Shown piece by piece: positions 12,548 through 24,642 of a stretch of DNA of 64,000 nt. The position numbers and the translations under genes are program-made. The DNA comes from Bradysia coprophila (lineage: Eukaryota; Arthropoda; Insecta; Diptera; Sciaridae). Numbering within the stretch: the first letter of the stretch is position 1; each line of letters starts with the position of its first letter. The stretch is from contig NW_023503408.1 of NCBI RefSeq assembly GCF_014529535.1, forward strand, positions 62,001-126,000. Reading direction: 5' to 3'. The notes below the pieces were generated by a model. That model saw only the letters and a list, made by a program, of their open reading frames with translations. It was not told where the DNA came from and did no database searches.

Positions 12548-13570
12548 CTTCTTCTTCTTCTTATTATTATTATTCGAGATGGATTGGGAATTATTTTCTG
12601 ATATCTTCGATACTTCCAACACGACACGATCCCAACTTGTCAATAAATTTCTTTGTTTCTGGACCCATGCAACCTAATGATTCAAAGGCAAGGGGGGTAA
12701 ATAAATAGTTTTCTTTAAGACGTATATAATGATTATGCTTCAATCTCTCCGCTTTATCTGACCCTGCTTTCTTAGAGGATTCACTGATGTATGAAGGAGC
12801 CAAAGTATCACGTATCGTTACATCCCATAAAAGTGATTTTCCATGACTCCACGGAACTACTGTCATACCATCAGGTCTTTTACCGTCGTCTCTAGAAATA
12901 CCAGGTGGTTGCAAAATATTGGGAAATCCTGCAGAGGAAAATGCATGACCAAAAACATTATTGACAGAATCGTGTTTAGCAATAATCCCTATCTTTAATT
13001 TGCACGATAAACCATGCAAACCGTCCTTCTTAACCACAGCACCACAATTACACTTGTACTCTTCACACAACTGGGATCCTAAACGAAGACCAACAGCAAT
13101 TCTCGCAGCATTGTTATCTAATAGTAAACCTAGTTGACTCGATGGGACAACCTGCAGCCACTTTGAAGATTCTTTGGTAGATGACGCAAGTAGTCTAGCA
13201 CGAGTAACAGGTTCACTAGAATCTAACATCTCGCGAAAACTGCTCCTAATCACCGGTAGGTCCCAGTTTCGATGCACCTTTCTCATTTCATCATTATCTG
13301 GAATAAAATCGTTAGGAATGCTATCTACTATGCTCGTAATGGCATCATCAATCATCCGTAAACTAAATCTACTCAAAATTTCAATCGACAAATCAGATGA
13401 TGAATACACAGATGACAGATAGGCAGGCACTGCCAAGTCTTCAACCTTCCGAATCCCCAACCCACCAAAAACTAAAGGAAGAGAAGCTTGATCCCAAGCA
13501 AAATCTGACAACCTAACATTCGTAATCGCCTCAAGCGTAGAACGGAAAATCTCGTCAACCTTTTCAACTT
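12548..13570 (-). pseudogene. Non-LTR retrotransposon, C-terminal fragment of the RT protein
   Basis: An open frame from about 13570 to 12591 matches the C-terminal region of non-LTR retrotransposon polyproteins. It has PLVFGGLGIRKVED, a cysteine-rich CEEYKCNCGAVV, HGLSCK, GKRPDGMTVVPW and LLWDVTIRDTLA, the arrangement of a C-terminal nuclease-like domain. The RT catalytic part is missing, so the copy is 5'-truncated. The 3' end runs into an (AAG)n/(AAT)n tail at 12548-12575, as expected for target-primed insertion. It starts about 200 bp past the GTPase-like gene's stop, on the other strand. Confidence 0.75.
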
Positions 13571-14063
13571 TTCAAACCATCGCGCAGCGAAAAAGTCCTG
13601 CAAGTACGCAACAAATAATTAAACCTACAGCTCCCCAAAGACAAAGACTTCCTAAAACTGCACAAAGCCATTAATTTCAAACGGTCGCACATCATTCTCA
13701 ACTATTCAACCTTAGAAGAAAAACCCTCTCTAAACCTGACTCAAAAATTGGGGACCCTAATATCTCAAGAGAAGACTCATCAACTCTCCTGATACCTGGC
13801 AACAATGCTGATATATCAGCATACATCCTAGCTTCGTCTTCACTCGAAGCATTAACAAAAATACCTCACCTAAATATAGCGGTAAACCAGACAGACAGTA
13901 CGTCGGACTCAAGAAATGGCATTTCAAAGGCCATTGTGGGCACATGGGCTGCCGAAAATATCTATTCGCGTCACTCCTCAAGCCAGATTCTTTCACATGT
14001 TTATTCGATAAATCCGAAATTGTACACGTACAGGCGTTGGCACGCCAATGCAGAGGCCACGCG
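13571..14063. other. Unassigned sequence with a cysteine-bearing frame
   Basis: No intact gene. On the plus strand a frame at about 13914-14066 reads GHCGHMGCRKYLFASLLKPD and then REGH-type residues before running into the lipase-like fragment. It could be a piece of a transposon zinc-binding domain, but I do not recognise the family. The first 200 bases may be decayed RT sequence of the adjacent element. Confidence 0.3.
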
Positions 14064-14520
14064 CTGGTTTGATATACATTCAGACGCAAGTCCTGGTGCA
14101 ATTGCGTGTTACTCTTCAATTGTATGTTTTAGGGTGCCCAGGTCGCTGGGGCTGCGGGAAAGAGAACTACTCGCGGCATGGTCGCAAGTATTGTCGGACT
14201 CGATGCGGCTGGACCTTTATTTTCGCTAGACGACCCTACCAACCTACTCCACATTACCGATGCTCAATATGTTGAGCACCACGTCACCGATGGAGGACCT
14301 AGTAGTCAGCATCCCATTGGCCACGCCAATTTTTATCCGAATTTTGTCATTTCAGCTTATTAAAAGCCGGAATTTGTCCATGTTAAGGGCTCAGAACAAC
14401 CAGGCTGTGGGCCAGATCTAACCGGCCAATGTGATCATAGTCTAGCAACAACTTTCATGTTAGAGTCCATCAATCTCTCGAACATTTTTGTTGCTACGAG
14501 ATGCCGAGATCTGGATGATG
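14064..14520 (+). pseudogene. Lipase/yolk-protein-like gene fragment, truncated at both ends
   Basis: This is homologous to the middle of the minus-strand lipase-like gene at 52290-53490. It keeps the intron before GAQVAGAAGKRTTRG (acceptor at 14131-14132) and GLDAAGPLFSLDD, which contains the family's catalytic Asp. It also keeps YVEHHVTDGG, GHANFYPN, the next short intron, and the start of the last exon (CGPDLTGQC through CRDLDD). The N-terminal exons with the GHSLG serine and the C-terminal 60 residues are missing. It is a dead partial duplicate. Confidence 0.75.
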
Positions 14521-14874
14521 CCGCCCCAATAAGCCCGAAAGTCCAAGCCCGAGTAGCACGACTTACGTCTGATCTGAGGACTCAAGCTGATCATCTGGTG
14601 AACCGATTTTTATTAACATTTTTACTCAATTGGTGTGGTCGATACCTTTGCATCGGAAGTAAATATATTTGGATTAAAGCGAATTGACATACAGCGTATT
14701 AAATGCGTGGAAACATTTTTGCGAAATGCCCGAAAGTAAACAATTAGTCACAGAAAGAGATATCGATTGAAAGTGTTATCAATTCCCATTTGTTTCTGAT
14801 TGTGATTGTTTACAGCGCCATCAAAAATCAACATGTTTACTTCCCTGTCGGTAGATAATTCGATTCAAAATTTC

Positions 14875-14882
14875 TATATAAA
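14875..14882 (+). promoter_or_regulatory. TATA box of the cysteine-rich peptide gene
   Basis: TATATAAA lies 109 bp before the ATG at 14984. An initiator-like TCATTC (14911-14916) follows about 38 bp downstream, so transcription probably starts near 14912 with a short 5' leader. Confidence 0.6.
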
Positions 14883-14983
14883 GCGAGACACAAGCGAACA
14901 TTTCAAATTATCATTCAACTACAACTAATTAACATTTAAAATTGTTTCAATCAAACATAATATAAAAAAACTAAAGTCGAAAA

Positions 14984-15305
14984 ATGAAAAGTTTAGTAAT
15001 CATTTCAATCGCTTGCATAATTTTTTGTCAAACAGTCGGCATCAACTCAAAAGGTTTAGTTGGTTTTTACTTTGGAAATTGTGTCTTGCAAAGTTTTATT
15101 TTTGATTCGTTATCTAGCTATCGAAGAGACCACACTGGATGCCAGAGAAGTTGAACACTACAACAACCAAGTGCGGGATGAGGTGTGTCCTGGAGGTGGA
15201 TTTTGTGGAGGAAACTATCACTGTTGCAAGAAAAATGATAATTTGAATTGGTATTGTTGCCCGAACGGATCACGTTGTGGTCTACAAAATGATTGCTATC
15301 GGTGA
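14984..15305 (+). CDS. Small secreted cysteine-rich peptide (granulin-like spacing)
   Basis: Two exons, 14984-15053 and 15118-15305, are joined by a 64-bp GT-AG intron to give 85 residues. Residues 1-19 (MKSLVIISIACIIFCQTVG) form a typical signal peptide. A short acidic propeptide-like stretch follows, then a mature core of about 38 residues with eight cysteines in the order C-x5-C-x5-CC-x8-CC-x5-C-x5-C. The paired CC motifs recall one half of a granulin/epithelin module; that link is inference from spacing. The intron separates signal exon from mature exon, as is common for insect secreted peptides. It has its own TATA box and a polyadenylation signal at 15378-15383. A defence or extracellular signalling peptide is possible, but function is unknown. 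Confidence 0.85.
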
Positions 15306-15377
15306 GCCGGTCTTATGGCTGTATAGTAAATCTTCTCAGTTTATAGAGGAAAATTGGGAATCTTCATGTATTACTTA

Positions 15378-15383
15378 AATAAA
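15378..15383 (+). terminator. Polyadenylation signal AATAAA
   Basis: AATAAA lies 73 bp past the stop codon of the cysteine-rich peptide gene, a normal distance for a short 3' UTR. Confidence 0.6.
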
Positions 15384-15919
15384 TGTTTGATGGTTATTGA
15401 ATAATTGGATTTGTGCTTAAAGGGCCTAGCAGGGTTAACATGTAAAAAGTGCCCCCAAATCAATCGAAAGGTGTCGGCCTAGAACTACGTTTGGTAGAAT
15501 ATGAAACTCCAAAGTGCAGTTATAGTGGAGTTATTGACGTTTTTCATTTCTTTCTCTCGAGTGTGTTGACGTAAAATTCTGAAAAAAATCAGCCACTGGC
15601 AAGAAATTGGAGAAGTAAAAAAAATCATTCTAAAATTCGGTATCGGTATATATATATATCAAATATCAAGTTAGTTCTGCACCTCGAAGATGTGGAAAAA
15701 GTCATAGAACGATTCGAAGGAAATTAGAGTAAATTGAAGACTTTCTACTCACCAAAATATTTCACAATTCATTTGACTACACTTCTGTAAACAACCTTCG
15801 TACTATAGTCCTGCATACTACGGCAATTCGCTACATTTCGTTTAACGCATTTCTTCAAAACTATTCTGTATTAAAATGATCGAACAAGGACGCTCAATCA
15901 AACCTAACAATGAAATATT
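15384..15919. other. No gene recognised
   Basis: AT-rich sequence with a short (TA)n run near 15648-15660. The last 130 bp may be decayed 5' sequence of the Penelope-like element that follows. Confidence 0.4.
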
Positions 15920-17311
15920 GGACTAAAAGCGGACAAAGGAAACGCAACAGTCATAATGAATTCTACAGAATATCACAACAAAATTAAAGGTTTGATCGAC
16001 AATGGTCCTTATTCTATTTTAACAGAAGATCCTACAGACAAGATCTTGAAGAAAATGTTTGAAAGACTCAAAGCGCATCGACAACGAACTATAAAAAAAA
16101 ATGATAGATTGCAATCCAAAAATATCGAAATTTTTTGGTCTTCCGAAAATCCACAAACAAGAAACTAGAAGTTCAGTACATTACAAGCTATCAAGGACAT
16201 TGAATGAGATTATTTCGACGAACCAAAATTTAGAGTTTTCACATATTAAGAATTCTTACAAAATGACATATACCTGCAAAAACTAGAAAAAGCACTCATC
16301 CCAAAATGTCCCAAAATTATTTTCTGGAAACGCTATGTAGACGATGTTTTTGCTATCATCGAAGGAGATGAAAACGATGCAGAAGAAATCAGACGATCCC
16401 TAAATTCATACCATCCACATATCCAATTTACAATGGAAAAAGAATGCAACAACGAAATACCATTTTTAGACATTCTAATCAAAAGAACAAAAGACAGACG
16501 CATTGAAACCAGAGTATACAGAAAGTCAACCCACACAGACAGATACCTAAATTACAATTCGTTCCATCACAAATCTCAAAAAATTTCAGTTGTAGATGCT
16601 CTAGTTTTCCGTGCCTTCAAAATTTGCGGTCCAGTACATCTTGAAGATGAACTCAACCATATCACGAACGTTTTAATGCAAAATAACTATCCAATGCAAT
16701 TCATAAAGACAAGAATAGCAAGAATGAGAGCAAAATTCACAAATATTGACACAACTGCACAAAACAATAACCCAGACAATAATTTACCAAACACATTGCA
16801 AACCATAAATCCAAGAAACGCACAAAATTTAAGGATGAATACATCCAATGAAGAAGAACTTGAAGAACATTGGGTCCCTCTGCCATACATTGGAAACATA
16901 TCAAACAAAGTCGGTGGATTCTTAAGAAACAGACTAAAATGGAAAGTGACCTTTACACCAGGCATGCTTAATGGATTAAAAGATAAAGAGAAAAATGAAC
17001 CAGCTGAGCATCATCGAAACCCGGCTAACGAGGATCGCAACATAAACCAAAACCCAGTTACCGAGGATCGCAACAATCAAAACGACTGGAATGATTCGAA
17101 CGACATCGAACTTAAGTTTTCCGAGTCATCATCATCCTCCGATGCAGATTGCGACGACTCTCAGTTGGAAAGATTCCGCAAATCTCCTAAGGCTTCGCGT
17201 AGGGGGAAGTTATGTCATCATACCTGGCATCACTGTTCGTCGCAAACACCATCCATATTCTTAACGATCGCAATCCACATCAACATTAACTTTATCGATT
17301 TGATTTATTGA
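15920..17311 (+). pseudogene. Penelope-like retroelement, broken reverse transcriptase
   Basis: The order of motifs is that of Penelope-like elements: KADKGNATVIM (from 15928), a PKIHK box (about 16135), the catalytic RYVDDVFAII (about 16330), NEIPFLDILIKR (about 16450), and YRKSTHTDRYLNYNSFHHK (about 16516). A further frame runs to 17311. RT sequence between PKIHK and YVDD is deleted and reading frames shift near 16165 and 16280. The GIY-YIG endonuclease expected at the C-terminus is absent; an acidic, repetitive low-complexity tail replaces it. The copy is inactive. Confidence 0.8.
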
Positions 17312-18789
17312 CACTTTTGTCACATTTAGAGTTTCAGCTGATTTATATTTACAAATACGAATTATTGTGATAAAGAAAAATCGTGTATAAAAGAAGCAAA
17401 GTCTGGAAAACAAAGTTCTTTCGATTAGTGGCAATCAACTTAGAAAAGTCCTTCAGTTAACCCACAGCCTCTCTAATAAGAATGGCTTCTTGTGATCTTT
17501 TCGTTGGTCCAGTGTCCGACCGACCAATATTGCTTTAATATTAATGACATTTTAATATCCAAACCAAGTGCGTTTCAAGAGTCTTAACGTCGTTTAGTTT
17601 TGTTTGAGATTCAGGTCGAGTGATGGCATCACTGATGTCCAAATATTTTGCAAAAACGAGTATATCTTCAGAATATCTTGTATATTTCAATTGTCTATTG
17701 CACGTCTACGCACCCCTTTGTTTGAATTCGTTACGAACAGACAACTGCCATAAACAGTACTGATATGCCTCATTGATATTGATACCCTTTCGATCAGTTC
17801 TTAATATGGAGTCGCCAGTGCCGCCTTTTCCATATGGGCCAAATGGGCAAATGCTTGTGGCGCCCGAAGCGGAGCAGAAGAAAATGGCGCGTTTTCACTT
17901 GAAATGTGCCGAATCCTGACATTTTGCTAAACCCTAAATGTCAGCCTTTCCAAGTTAAAAAAATTAGTCTTCTCAATTGGCGCCTATTTTCCCAATCGCC
18001 CGATGGACAGACTGACAGCCTGGAGTTCAAGTCAATTTAGGCTTTTGCATTCCCGCATCGGCTTGGTAGTTTGCTTCTTTGGCATATTGTGTAACGCTGA
18101 TGTGTTCGGTCAACTCTTCGTGACGGTTGTTGAGATAATATGGCGTCACAACGATCTGACGAACGTTTTCCGCATCTCCGTTGTATTCACGGGCCTGCCA
18201 CTATTCACGCTATTCCTCATTTTTTAAATGCTGCTATTCACAGAGTGTCCTGCCCGTGGTTGTATCGCACCAGTTGAACGTTGCCATCGACTATTTCAAA
18301 CAGTTTCAGGTCACTTTTGTTCACTTCGTGTGGTGTGATGAAAATATGTTTTTCTCTTCCACCTTGTGGACTTAATGTTTTCATTGAAACGTTCGAACAA
18401 TTTTCTTACCGCCATGGCCAGAGTATAAACGGCTACAACATCCACATTGTATTCTATAGACGCCTCACCTATGTAGATCCATCGGTTTATCTTTAACTGA
18501 CCGTTGCCAATAAAAATTGAAATTTTGTGTAATTTAAATGGTGTTTTCCTTTAAAACATATCATTCCGTAAACAAAGTAGTATTACATAGAGACTATTTG
18601 TAGGCGTCTGAAAAGATTCAGGCCCCGGGGAGCTATGGAGGGCTGAGCCGACCCTGGAATCTCTTCAGCCCTCTGAGAAAATAGAGATGACAAGAACTAA
18701 ATATCAAATGTTTCTGTCGTGATAAAATACTAGCTCAGAACAGGTAACGTCAACATGAATCTGACATTATAATGATCCGACCTGAAATG
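17312..18789. other. No gene recognised
   Basis: No coding frame stands out. Segment 17330-17480 could be the noncoding end of the Penelope-like element. The remainder has short open frames with no domain I can name. Confidence 0.4.
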
Positions 18790-20122
18790 CGGTAATTACA
18801 TTGCTGCATAAAAAAGGAGACATAACAAAGCTGGAAAATTACCGACCCATAAGCCTATTGTCAACACTCTACAAGTTGTTTATGAAAATCATTACGAAGA
18901 GGAACACTAACAAGTTCGACTTCTACCAACCTGTTGAACAAGCTGCTTTCAGATCTGGTTTCAGCACAAACGACCATTTGCAGGTGATGAGAACGCTTAT
19001 TGAGAAGTGTCGTGAATACAACATCGACATAGTCTTGCTATTCATAGACTTCGAAAAAGCTTTCGATTCAGTGGAAACATGGTCGATATTGGACGCATTA
19101 GACGAATGTAGAGTAGACTCAAGGTACTCCAACACAATTCGATATGTGTACAAAAATGCTACTTCATGTATAAAACTTCATAAGAGCACGGAGAAATTCA
19201 GAATTGGCCGAGGTGTAAGGCAGGGTGACACCATTTCACCGAAATTATTCACGGCGATTCTGCAGAGTATTTTTAGGAATTTAAACTGGAGTAAAATGGG
19301 AATAAAGATAAATGGAGAGTACCTGAGCAATCTCCGCTTCGCTGATGACATTGTACCGATAGCAGCGAATCTAGGTCAGGCTCAGCTTATGCTACAACAG
19401 TTAAGTGAAGAGGCGAGCAAAGTTGGCCTCAAGATGAACTTATCGAAAACAAAAGTCATGACCAACATCGGGGACGATAGAGAAATCAAAATTGGTGACA
19501 CTGTCATTGAACGAGTCGACAGCTATGTATATCTAGGACATAAACTGAAGTTAGGTCTGGACAACCAAACTGCAGAAATAAGACGTAGGATTGGTCTTGC
19601 ATGGGCAGCGTTCGGAAAACTCAGACTAATTTTCAAAAGCAAAATGAATAATAGTCTGAAACGCAAAGTTTTCGACACTTGTGTCCTTCCAGTGCTCACT
19701 TATGGAGCGGAAACGTTAACTTTAACGAAAGCATCCGAAGATAAATTGAGAGTGACACAAAGAGCCATGGAACGGAGTATGCTCGGAATAACACTCAGAG
19801 ACAGAATGACGAATCAATGGATTCGACAACAAACCAGGGTCGTTGATGTCGTGGAAAGAATAGCATCTCTGAAATGGAGCTGGGCGGGACATATTGCAAG
19901 AAGGACAGACGAACGTTGGACCAAAAAGATCATGAACTGGCGACCGTATAAAAGACGAGCTATAGGTAGACCACCAGAGAGATGGACAAACGGAATTAAG
20001 AATATTGCAGGTACAAACTGGCAGCAAATGGCAATGGATCGTACGAAATGGAAAGAAGTTGGAGAGGCCTACATCCAGCAGTGGATAGAAACAGGCTGAA
20101 AAAGAAGAAGAAGAAGAAGAAG
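18789..20122 (+). pseudogene. RTE-type non-LTR retrotransposon, 5'-truncated ORF2
   Basis: An open frame of over 430 residues holds the RT domain: LENYRPISLLS, FIDFEKAFDSVE, GVRQGDTISPKLF and the catalytic FADDI box, then the thumb and C-terminal region ending WIETG at 20099. The endonuclease domain that should precede it is missing; similarity starts abruptly near 18789. The stop is followed by a (GAA)n tail to 20122, the short 3' microsatellite typical of RTE elements. The RT frame itself is intact, so the insertion is fairly young. Fragments of the same family lie at 23425, 39711 and 55815. Confidence 0.85.
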
Positions 20123-20338
20123 ACCTGAATTTATCAGAAACCTAATTCTACTACAAAAAACATAGCTAACGCCGACCCGTACGAAACACCTATTCGTATC
20201 AAAAGCCTTTACTGTGAAACTCTTCATTTCTTTTACTTCATTCTCTACTGAAAAGCTATTCGCCCTTTAAAATCACTTACATTATCCACTCTTTGCCTTG
20301 TTATCATATACAAATAAATTGCCAGAGGCAATATAGAC

Positions 20339-21376
20339 AGCCCCGTACGAAGTCAACTTTCAGAAATTCCTATTTAAACAGCTATATACCGCTATATTTA
20401 CCTATATTTTCCTATAAATAAACATTTCACAGATGAATATGCTATTATATAGCTCTATATGCCTGTATATAGCTCAATATAGGTGAATATAGATATATAT
20501 AGATGTCCATATATGGAATGCCTGAAACAACCCACACACATAACAAATTATTTCCATGTTAACAGAAACACTCTAAGTACCATTTTTCCCAAGATATATC
20601 ACTTTTATTAAAATCCAATATGGCCACCGGCAGCCATTTTGTTAGGAGACCGGAAATTTTACCGACGCTTTACATTCCTTAATACCTTTCAAACAAAAAA
20701 AAATTCATGAAATTCGGTCAAAATTTACTCGAGATATTGACAAAATACTCCACGTTCACTGTACGGCCGAGTAGCCGGATAAGAGCTCACTCCAAGAGAC
20801 CTAGCTCACGCTCAGGTGAACCTAATTTCATAAACTTTTTTTCCCTGATTGGTACGGTCAATACCTATCTATTAAAGCAAAAGTAGTCAAAATCGGTTCA
20901 AATGTGGCCGACCTACAAGCAAAAACTGCTTGCCGCCCTGTGTCTGTTTCACACCAATGGGTCTAACTCACGAGTCGGTCATCCGATTTCCATAAACTTT
21001 TTTTTTGTCGATCGGTATTGTAAATACCTTTTATTTAACGTATCAGTTACAAGTGTAACGTTTGAATGTCCGGAGATATCTTCGAAAAACCGTAAAGCAC
21101 TTATTGGGCCACAGCTCGGGAGGGGTCGATCCAAAATCACTCATCTTCGAACTTAGTCTGTCTTTTGACATTACCAAACGGGAAAAACAAGAATTTTTAA
21201 AATCGGATGCGTTTTACTCAAGTTAACGTGCAGACGGACAGACGGACATTTTTTTTCACTGATTTGGCATCTCTAGACAACCACAATAGGTTTCCCCTTA
21301 CTCAGGGAGTCCAATTCGACGTGTTACGGACGTATGCACAAACGCATAAGACCCCAGTACTTCGTACGGGTCTAAA
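20339..21376. repeat. AGCCCCGTACGAAGT-family repeat, complete with both ends
   Basis: The left end AGCCCCGTACGAAGT (20339) and right end ACTTCGTACGGGTCT (21362-21376) are inverted copies. The interior has the family phrases ATTTACTCGAGATATTGAC and AAACCGTAAAGCACTTATTGGGCC and a short GACGGACAGACGGAC run. Small open frames inside are repeat sequence. Confidence 0.65.
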
Positions 21377-21747
21377 AATATTAACCTGACCTGACCAGAA
21401 GATGTCCATGTGAGCCGATTTTTAGTTGGCTTAGTTAAAAACTAAGTCATATTTACACCAATTTAACACGTTCATCTGATATAGTATTATTCTTTGGTAG
21501 ATGGTATGCGCACATTGTGTCGGTCGTCTTTTTAACAGCATGAATTTTATTAAACCCAAATTACTTTCGTTTTCGTATCTACCTGTTATCTTTGTCAAGC
21601 CATAATTATTATCAAAATATCGATACCTGCACCGTTTATCTCTAGTTTCGACAACAAATTTTCTTGTTAAATGCCCATAAAAGTGTGTGATCCAAGGTCA
21701 AGATCAAAATATATTTCAACGTCAGTATTGAATCAATTGCAACCACT
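21377..21747. other. 3' flank of the SDR gene
   Basis: Nothing recognised. This stretch probably includes the 3' UTR of the minus-strand dehydrogenase gene. Confidence 0.35.
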
Positions 21748-22725
21748 TCATTGTTCCCCTGCGTGATTGTTTGGGGCCAGCATCAATCCTCCATCGACCA
21801 ATAACGATACTCCGTTTATGGTTGATGCGTCGTTCGACGCTAAGAACAATATTGCTTTCGCCACATCTTCCGGCTCGTTAATTTTATTAAGCGGATTCGA
21901 TCGCCTTCCTTCATTAAGCATGTACTGTTCGTCTGTGTCTGACCAACCAAACTCCTTATATAGGCCAGTAGCCGTGTGAGCAGGACTTGTAAAATATAGA
22001 TCACGTTCACAGTATCAAGAATGGAAATTTGTCTGATTGCTGGACCTTACTTTACTTCATTCACTCGAACACCCCGTTTGCCAAGGTCACAAGCCAAATT
22101 CTTAGTTAGCATCGTCAGCGCCGCCTTAGACATTGTATAGATCAACATTACGTCGGAGGGTTTGAAGGAGGATATGCTAGCCACATTGACTATAGCGCCC
22201 TTCGTTTCAATTAGATAGGGCACACATAGCTGAGTGAGCAGCAGAGCGGCTTTAACATTTACATTGAATATGAGTTCGTAATCAGCCAGAAGGTGAGGAC
22301 TTGAAATGGAATTTTGTCTTCCGATTCCTGCGCAATTCACAAGCACGTCGATTCTACCGAACTTTTCGACAGTTTCATTTACAATTTTGTGAATATCTGA
22401 AGTAATTGATAAATCCGCCACCAACATCAAATTCTAAAAGTCAGATCTCCTTCAAGTGGCTGCTCGAAGCTACAGAATTCAACAAAATTACTTGCAATGC
22501 GCCGAAATTATTGCACTCGTCGTAAGTGATTCTAGCCCCGGTTTCATTTCGATCGACGATAATTACGCTTGCGCCTTCTTTGGCGAACAGGGTAGCTGTG
22601 GCCTTACCGATTCCATTTGCGGCGCCTAAGAAGCAAATATTGAAATTCTTTCAGTGAACAGTAAAATTAGCAACCCAGAACTGACCAGAAACAAGCACAA
22701 CTTTATTATCAAAACGTCTTGCCAT
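21748..22725 (-). CDS. Short-chain dehydrogenase/reductase (classical SDR), four exons
   Basis: Exons 22725-22686, 22625-22492, 22433-22051 and 21985-21748 join in frame through GT-AG introns of 58-65 bp to give 264 residues, the usual classical-SDR length. The NAD(P)-binding glycine motif GAANGIG spans exons 1 and 2. VDRN follows beta-2, NCAG marks beta-4, and the catalytic Ser (VASISS) and Y-x3-K (YTMSK) are all present. The C-terminal VNPAHTATG and VDGGL match the family. Asp at the end of beta-2 suggests NAD preference (inference). The enzyme should be a cytosolic NAD-dependent oxidoreductase of unknown substrate. The donor of intron 3 could be read as GTAAAG or GTAAGG; the latter keeps the frame and the conserved VNP. 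All key residues are intact, so it is probably functional. Confidence 0.9.
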
Positions 22726-23424
22726 ATCAAGCGCTTGGATTGAAGTGAATGGATAACAAAACAAAAATGTATTTTGAATTTTTTTAACTCAGATAATTCT
22801 TATCACGTGTCGTCGGTCGGTCTCCTGATATAAGGTAATTGACCGTGACTGTGAACTAACACTGTAAAAGTTGATTTGGTTTCATAAATTGGAAACAGTT
22901 TTTCTTATAGCAAATACGGATAGTAGAGCAGAGACCATTTGAGAGAGAATACTGCTTCTGTCTCAACCCAAAGCGTATTGTTCAAACTATAATTTATAAA
23001 AAATTCGGAACAGTCGCGACTGCACGAACTCGGTAGAGAAGCTTGCAATCGTGAAACGTACTCTGAATTTGAAAGTTGATTTGGTGAATAATCCGACTTT
23101 CATGTCACTCACAGAAAAGTCACTTAAATCAGCTAAATCTGATGATATCTAGGCAAAGTCGAATGCGATAGTCATGTCTGATGACGTGTATAAGAGTCTT
23201 GAACCGAGATATGGCTCCACCTACTAGGTCAACCCAGGTCGAACGCGCAAACGCATCGCTTCTAGAATCACCATCTTCGTCGCGAACAGTGTCAATGCCG
23301 CTGTTGCCCGTGCCGACGAAGCGAAAGTTAAGGGTCGGTTGCGAGAAAGCTTCTGAACGTGGTTAAGAAAGGGCTTCATACGGTAATGCCGCCGTGTCGA
23401 CAGGTTTTGTTGTTGAGTCTTCTA
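22726..23424. other. SDR upstream region, no further gene recognised
   Basis: This holds the presumed SDR promoter (a CACGTG E-box-like hexamer near 22805). Further on are short open frames on both strands at about 23180-23370 without any domain I know. Confidence 0.35.
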
Positions 23425-23860
23425 CTTTTTTCAGCCTGTTTCTATCCACTGCTGGACGTAGGCCTCCCCAATTCTCTTCCATTCCGAACGATCAGTTGCC
23501 ACTTGTTGCCAATTTGTGCCTGCAATTCTTTTTATACCATTATTCCATCTCTCTGGTGGTCTACCTCTATGTTGTGTTTTAGGTGGTCTCCATTTCATGA
23601 TCTTTTTGGTCCAACGTTCGTTCGTCCTTGCAATATGTTCCATTTTAAAGATGCTATGACATCAACGACTTTCGTTTGTTGTCGAATCCATAGATTTGTC
23701 ATTCTATCTCTTAGCGTAATTACAAGCATACTCCGTTCCATGGCTTTTTGTGCCACTCTAAATTGATTTTCGGAAGCTTTTGTTAAGCTTTTGTTGGAAG
23801 CGTTTCCGCTACATATGTGAGCACGGGAAGGACAAACGTATCCAACACGGACTCAATCGA
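23425..23860 (-). pseudogene. RTE non-LTR fragment (3' end)
   Basis: The minus strand encodes the RTE C-terminal region: RTNERWTKKIMKWRP, RGRPPERWNNGIK, TNWQQVATDRSEWK, ending WIETG at 23431. Homology to the copy at 18789-20100 continues upstream to about 23860 with frame breaks and a deletion. Only the last 430 bp of the element are present. Confidence 0.75.
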
Positions 23861-24119
23861 TGGTTGTTGTTATGATACAACAAGTTCAAATACCGGGCTA
23901 GATACTGGTTAGCTTTCAGTTCAACATTAATTCAACCAACATACACCACAGTACAAAACAATATTTCTTCATGCTAAAAAAAGTTACTATAACGTCTAGG
24001 GCGAAAGTTAAAATTTTTGAAAGATTTCGAGAACAATGGGCAATGGGTTACTGAGAGACTATTTTTGGGACGTCACAATTTTTAACTTGTAACTGAAAAT
24101 TTTCTTAGGTAACATTGAC

Positions 24120-24642
24120 CCTCAAAATATGAACCAGGGATAAACGACCCAGAAATCAGTGAGCATTTGCGGGGAGTACTTAAATTGTCCACGATGTTCA
24201 TTGATGAGCAAATGAAAAAGGAAAAGCAAAAGAAAAGTTTGAGGGCGGACTATTTCGAATTCTTGGTATTGGCACTTCTTTTTATCGGCGGAACATTGCA
24301 GAAGAAACCAGGTCTGATCACGTTTCATTCACCAGGTGCTTCTCATCACGCCAGATGGATGTCAAAGGCTCTATACTCGTTAAAAATGTATATGTTCAGA
24401 AGCCAATTCAAGCTGACAGCGAAAGAGAAGCGAGATTTGGTGGGATGGTGAACGTGTACCTGATCCGGTTTTATTTGAAACCGAAGTCAATGTCCGCAGT
24501 CAAATTGTGCGGCACGGAACGATCTACAGTTCATTCAAGACATGGTGCGGTACATGAAAGTCGACCCTCAACTGACCCGGCTAATCATCCAGAAATTTTC
24601 ACTTCATTTATGGTACTTGTCGGAGGAAAAAGTGATTTGTAA
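24120..24642 (+). pseudogene. Unidentified repetitive-element protein, C-terminal part, frameshifted
   Basis: Frames at 24130-24440 and 24440-24642 together give PGASHHARWMSKALYSLKMY, FRSQFKLTAKE, then after at least two frame changes DLQFIQDMVRYMKVD and LHLWYLSEEKVICNP. The HHARWM...LYSLK and HLWYLSEE phrases belong, in my recollection, to an uncharacterised multi-copy arthropod protein usually found in transposon-rich DNA; I cannot name the element. The breaks indicate a pseudogene. Confidence 0.45.

Noticed and set aside
17330..17480. LTR-like promoter segment with ATAAAAGAAG
   Set aside because: No second copy, primer-binding site or target duplication could be found.
21207..21389. 60-codon frame at the end of the 20339-21376 repeat
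   Set aside because: Same sequence class as the other noncoding repeat copies.
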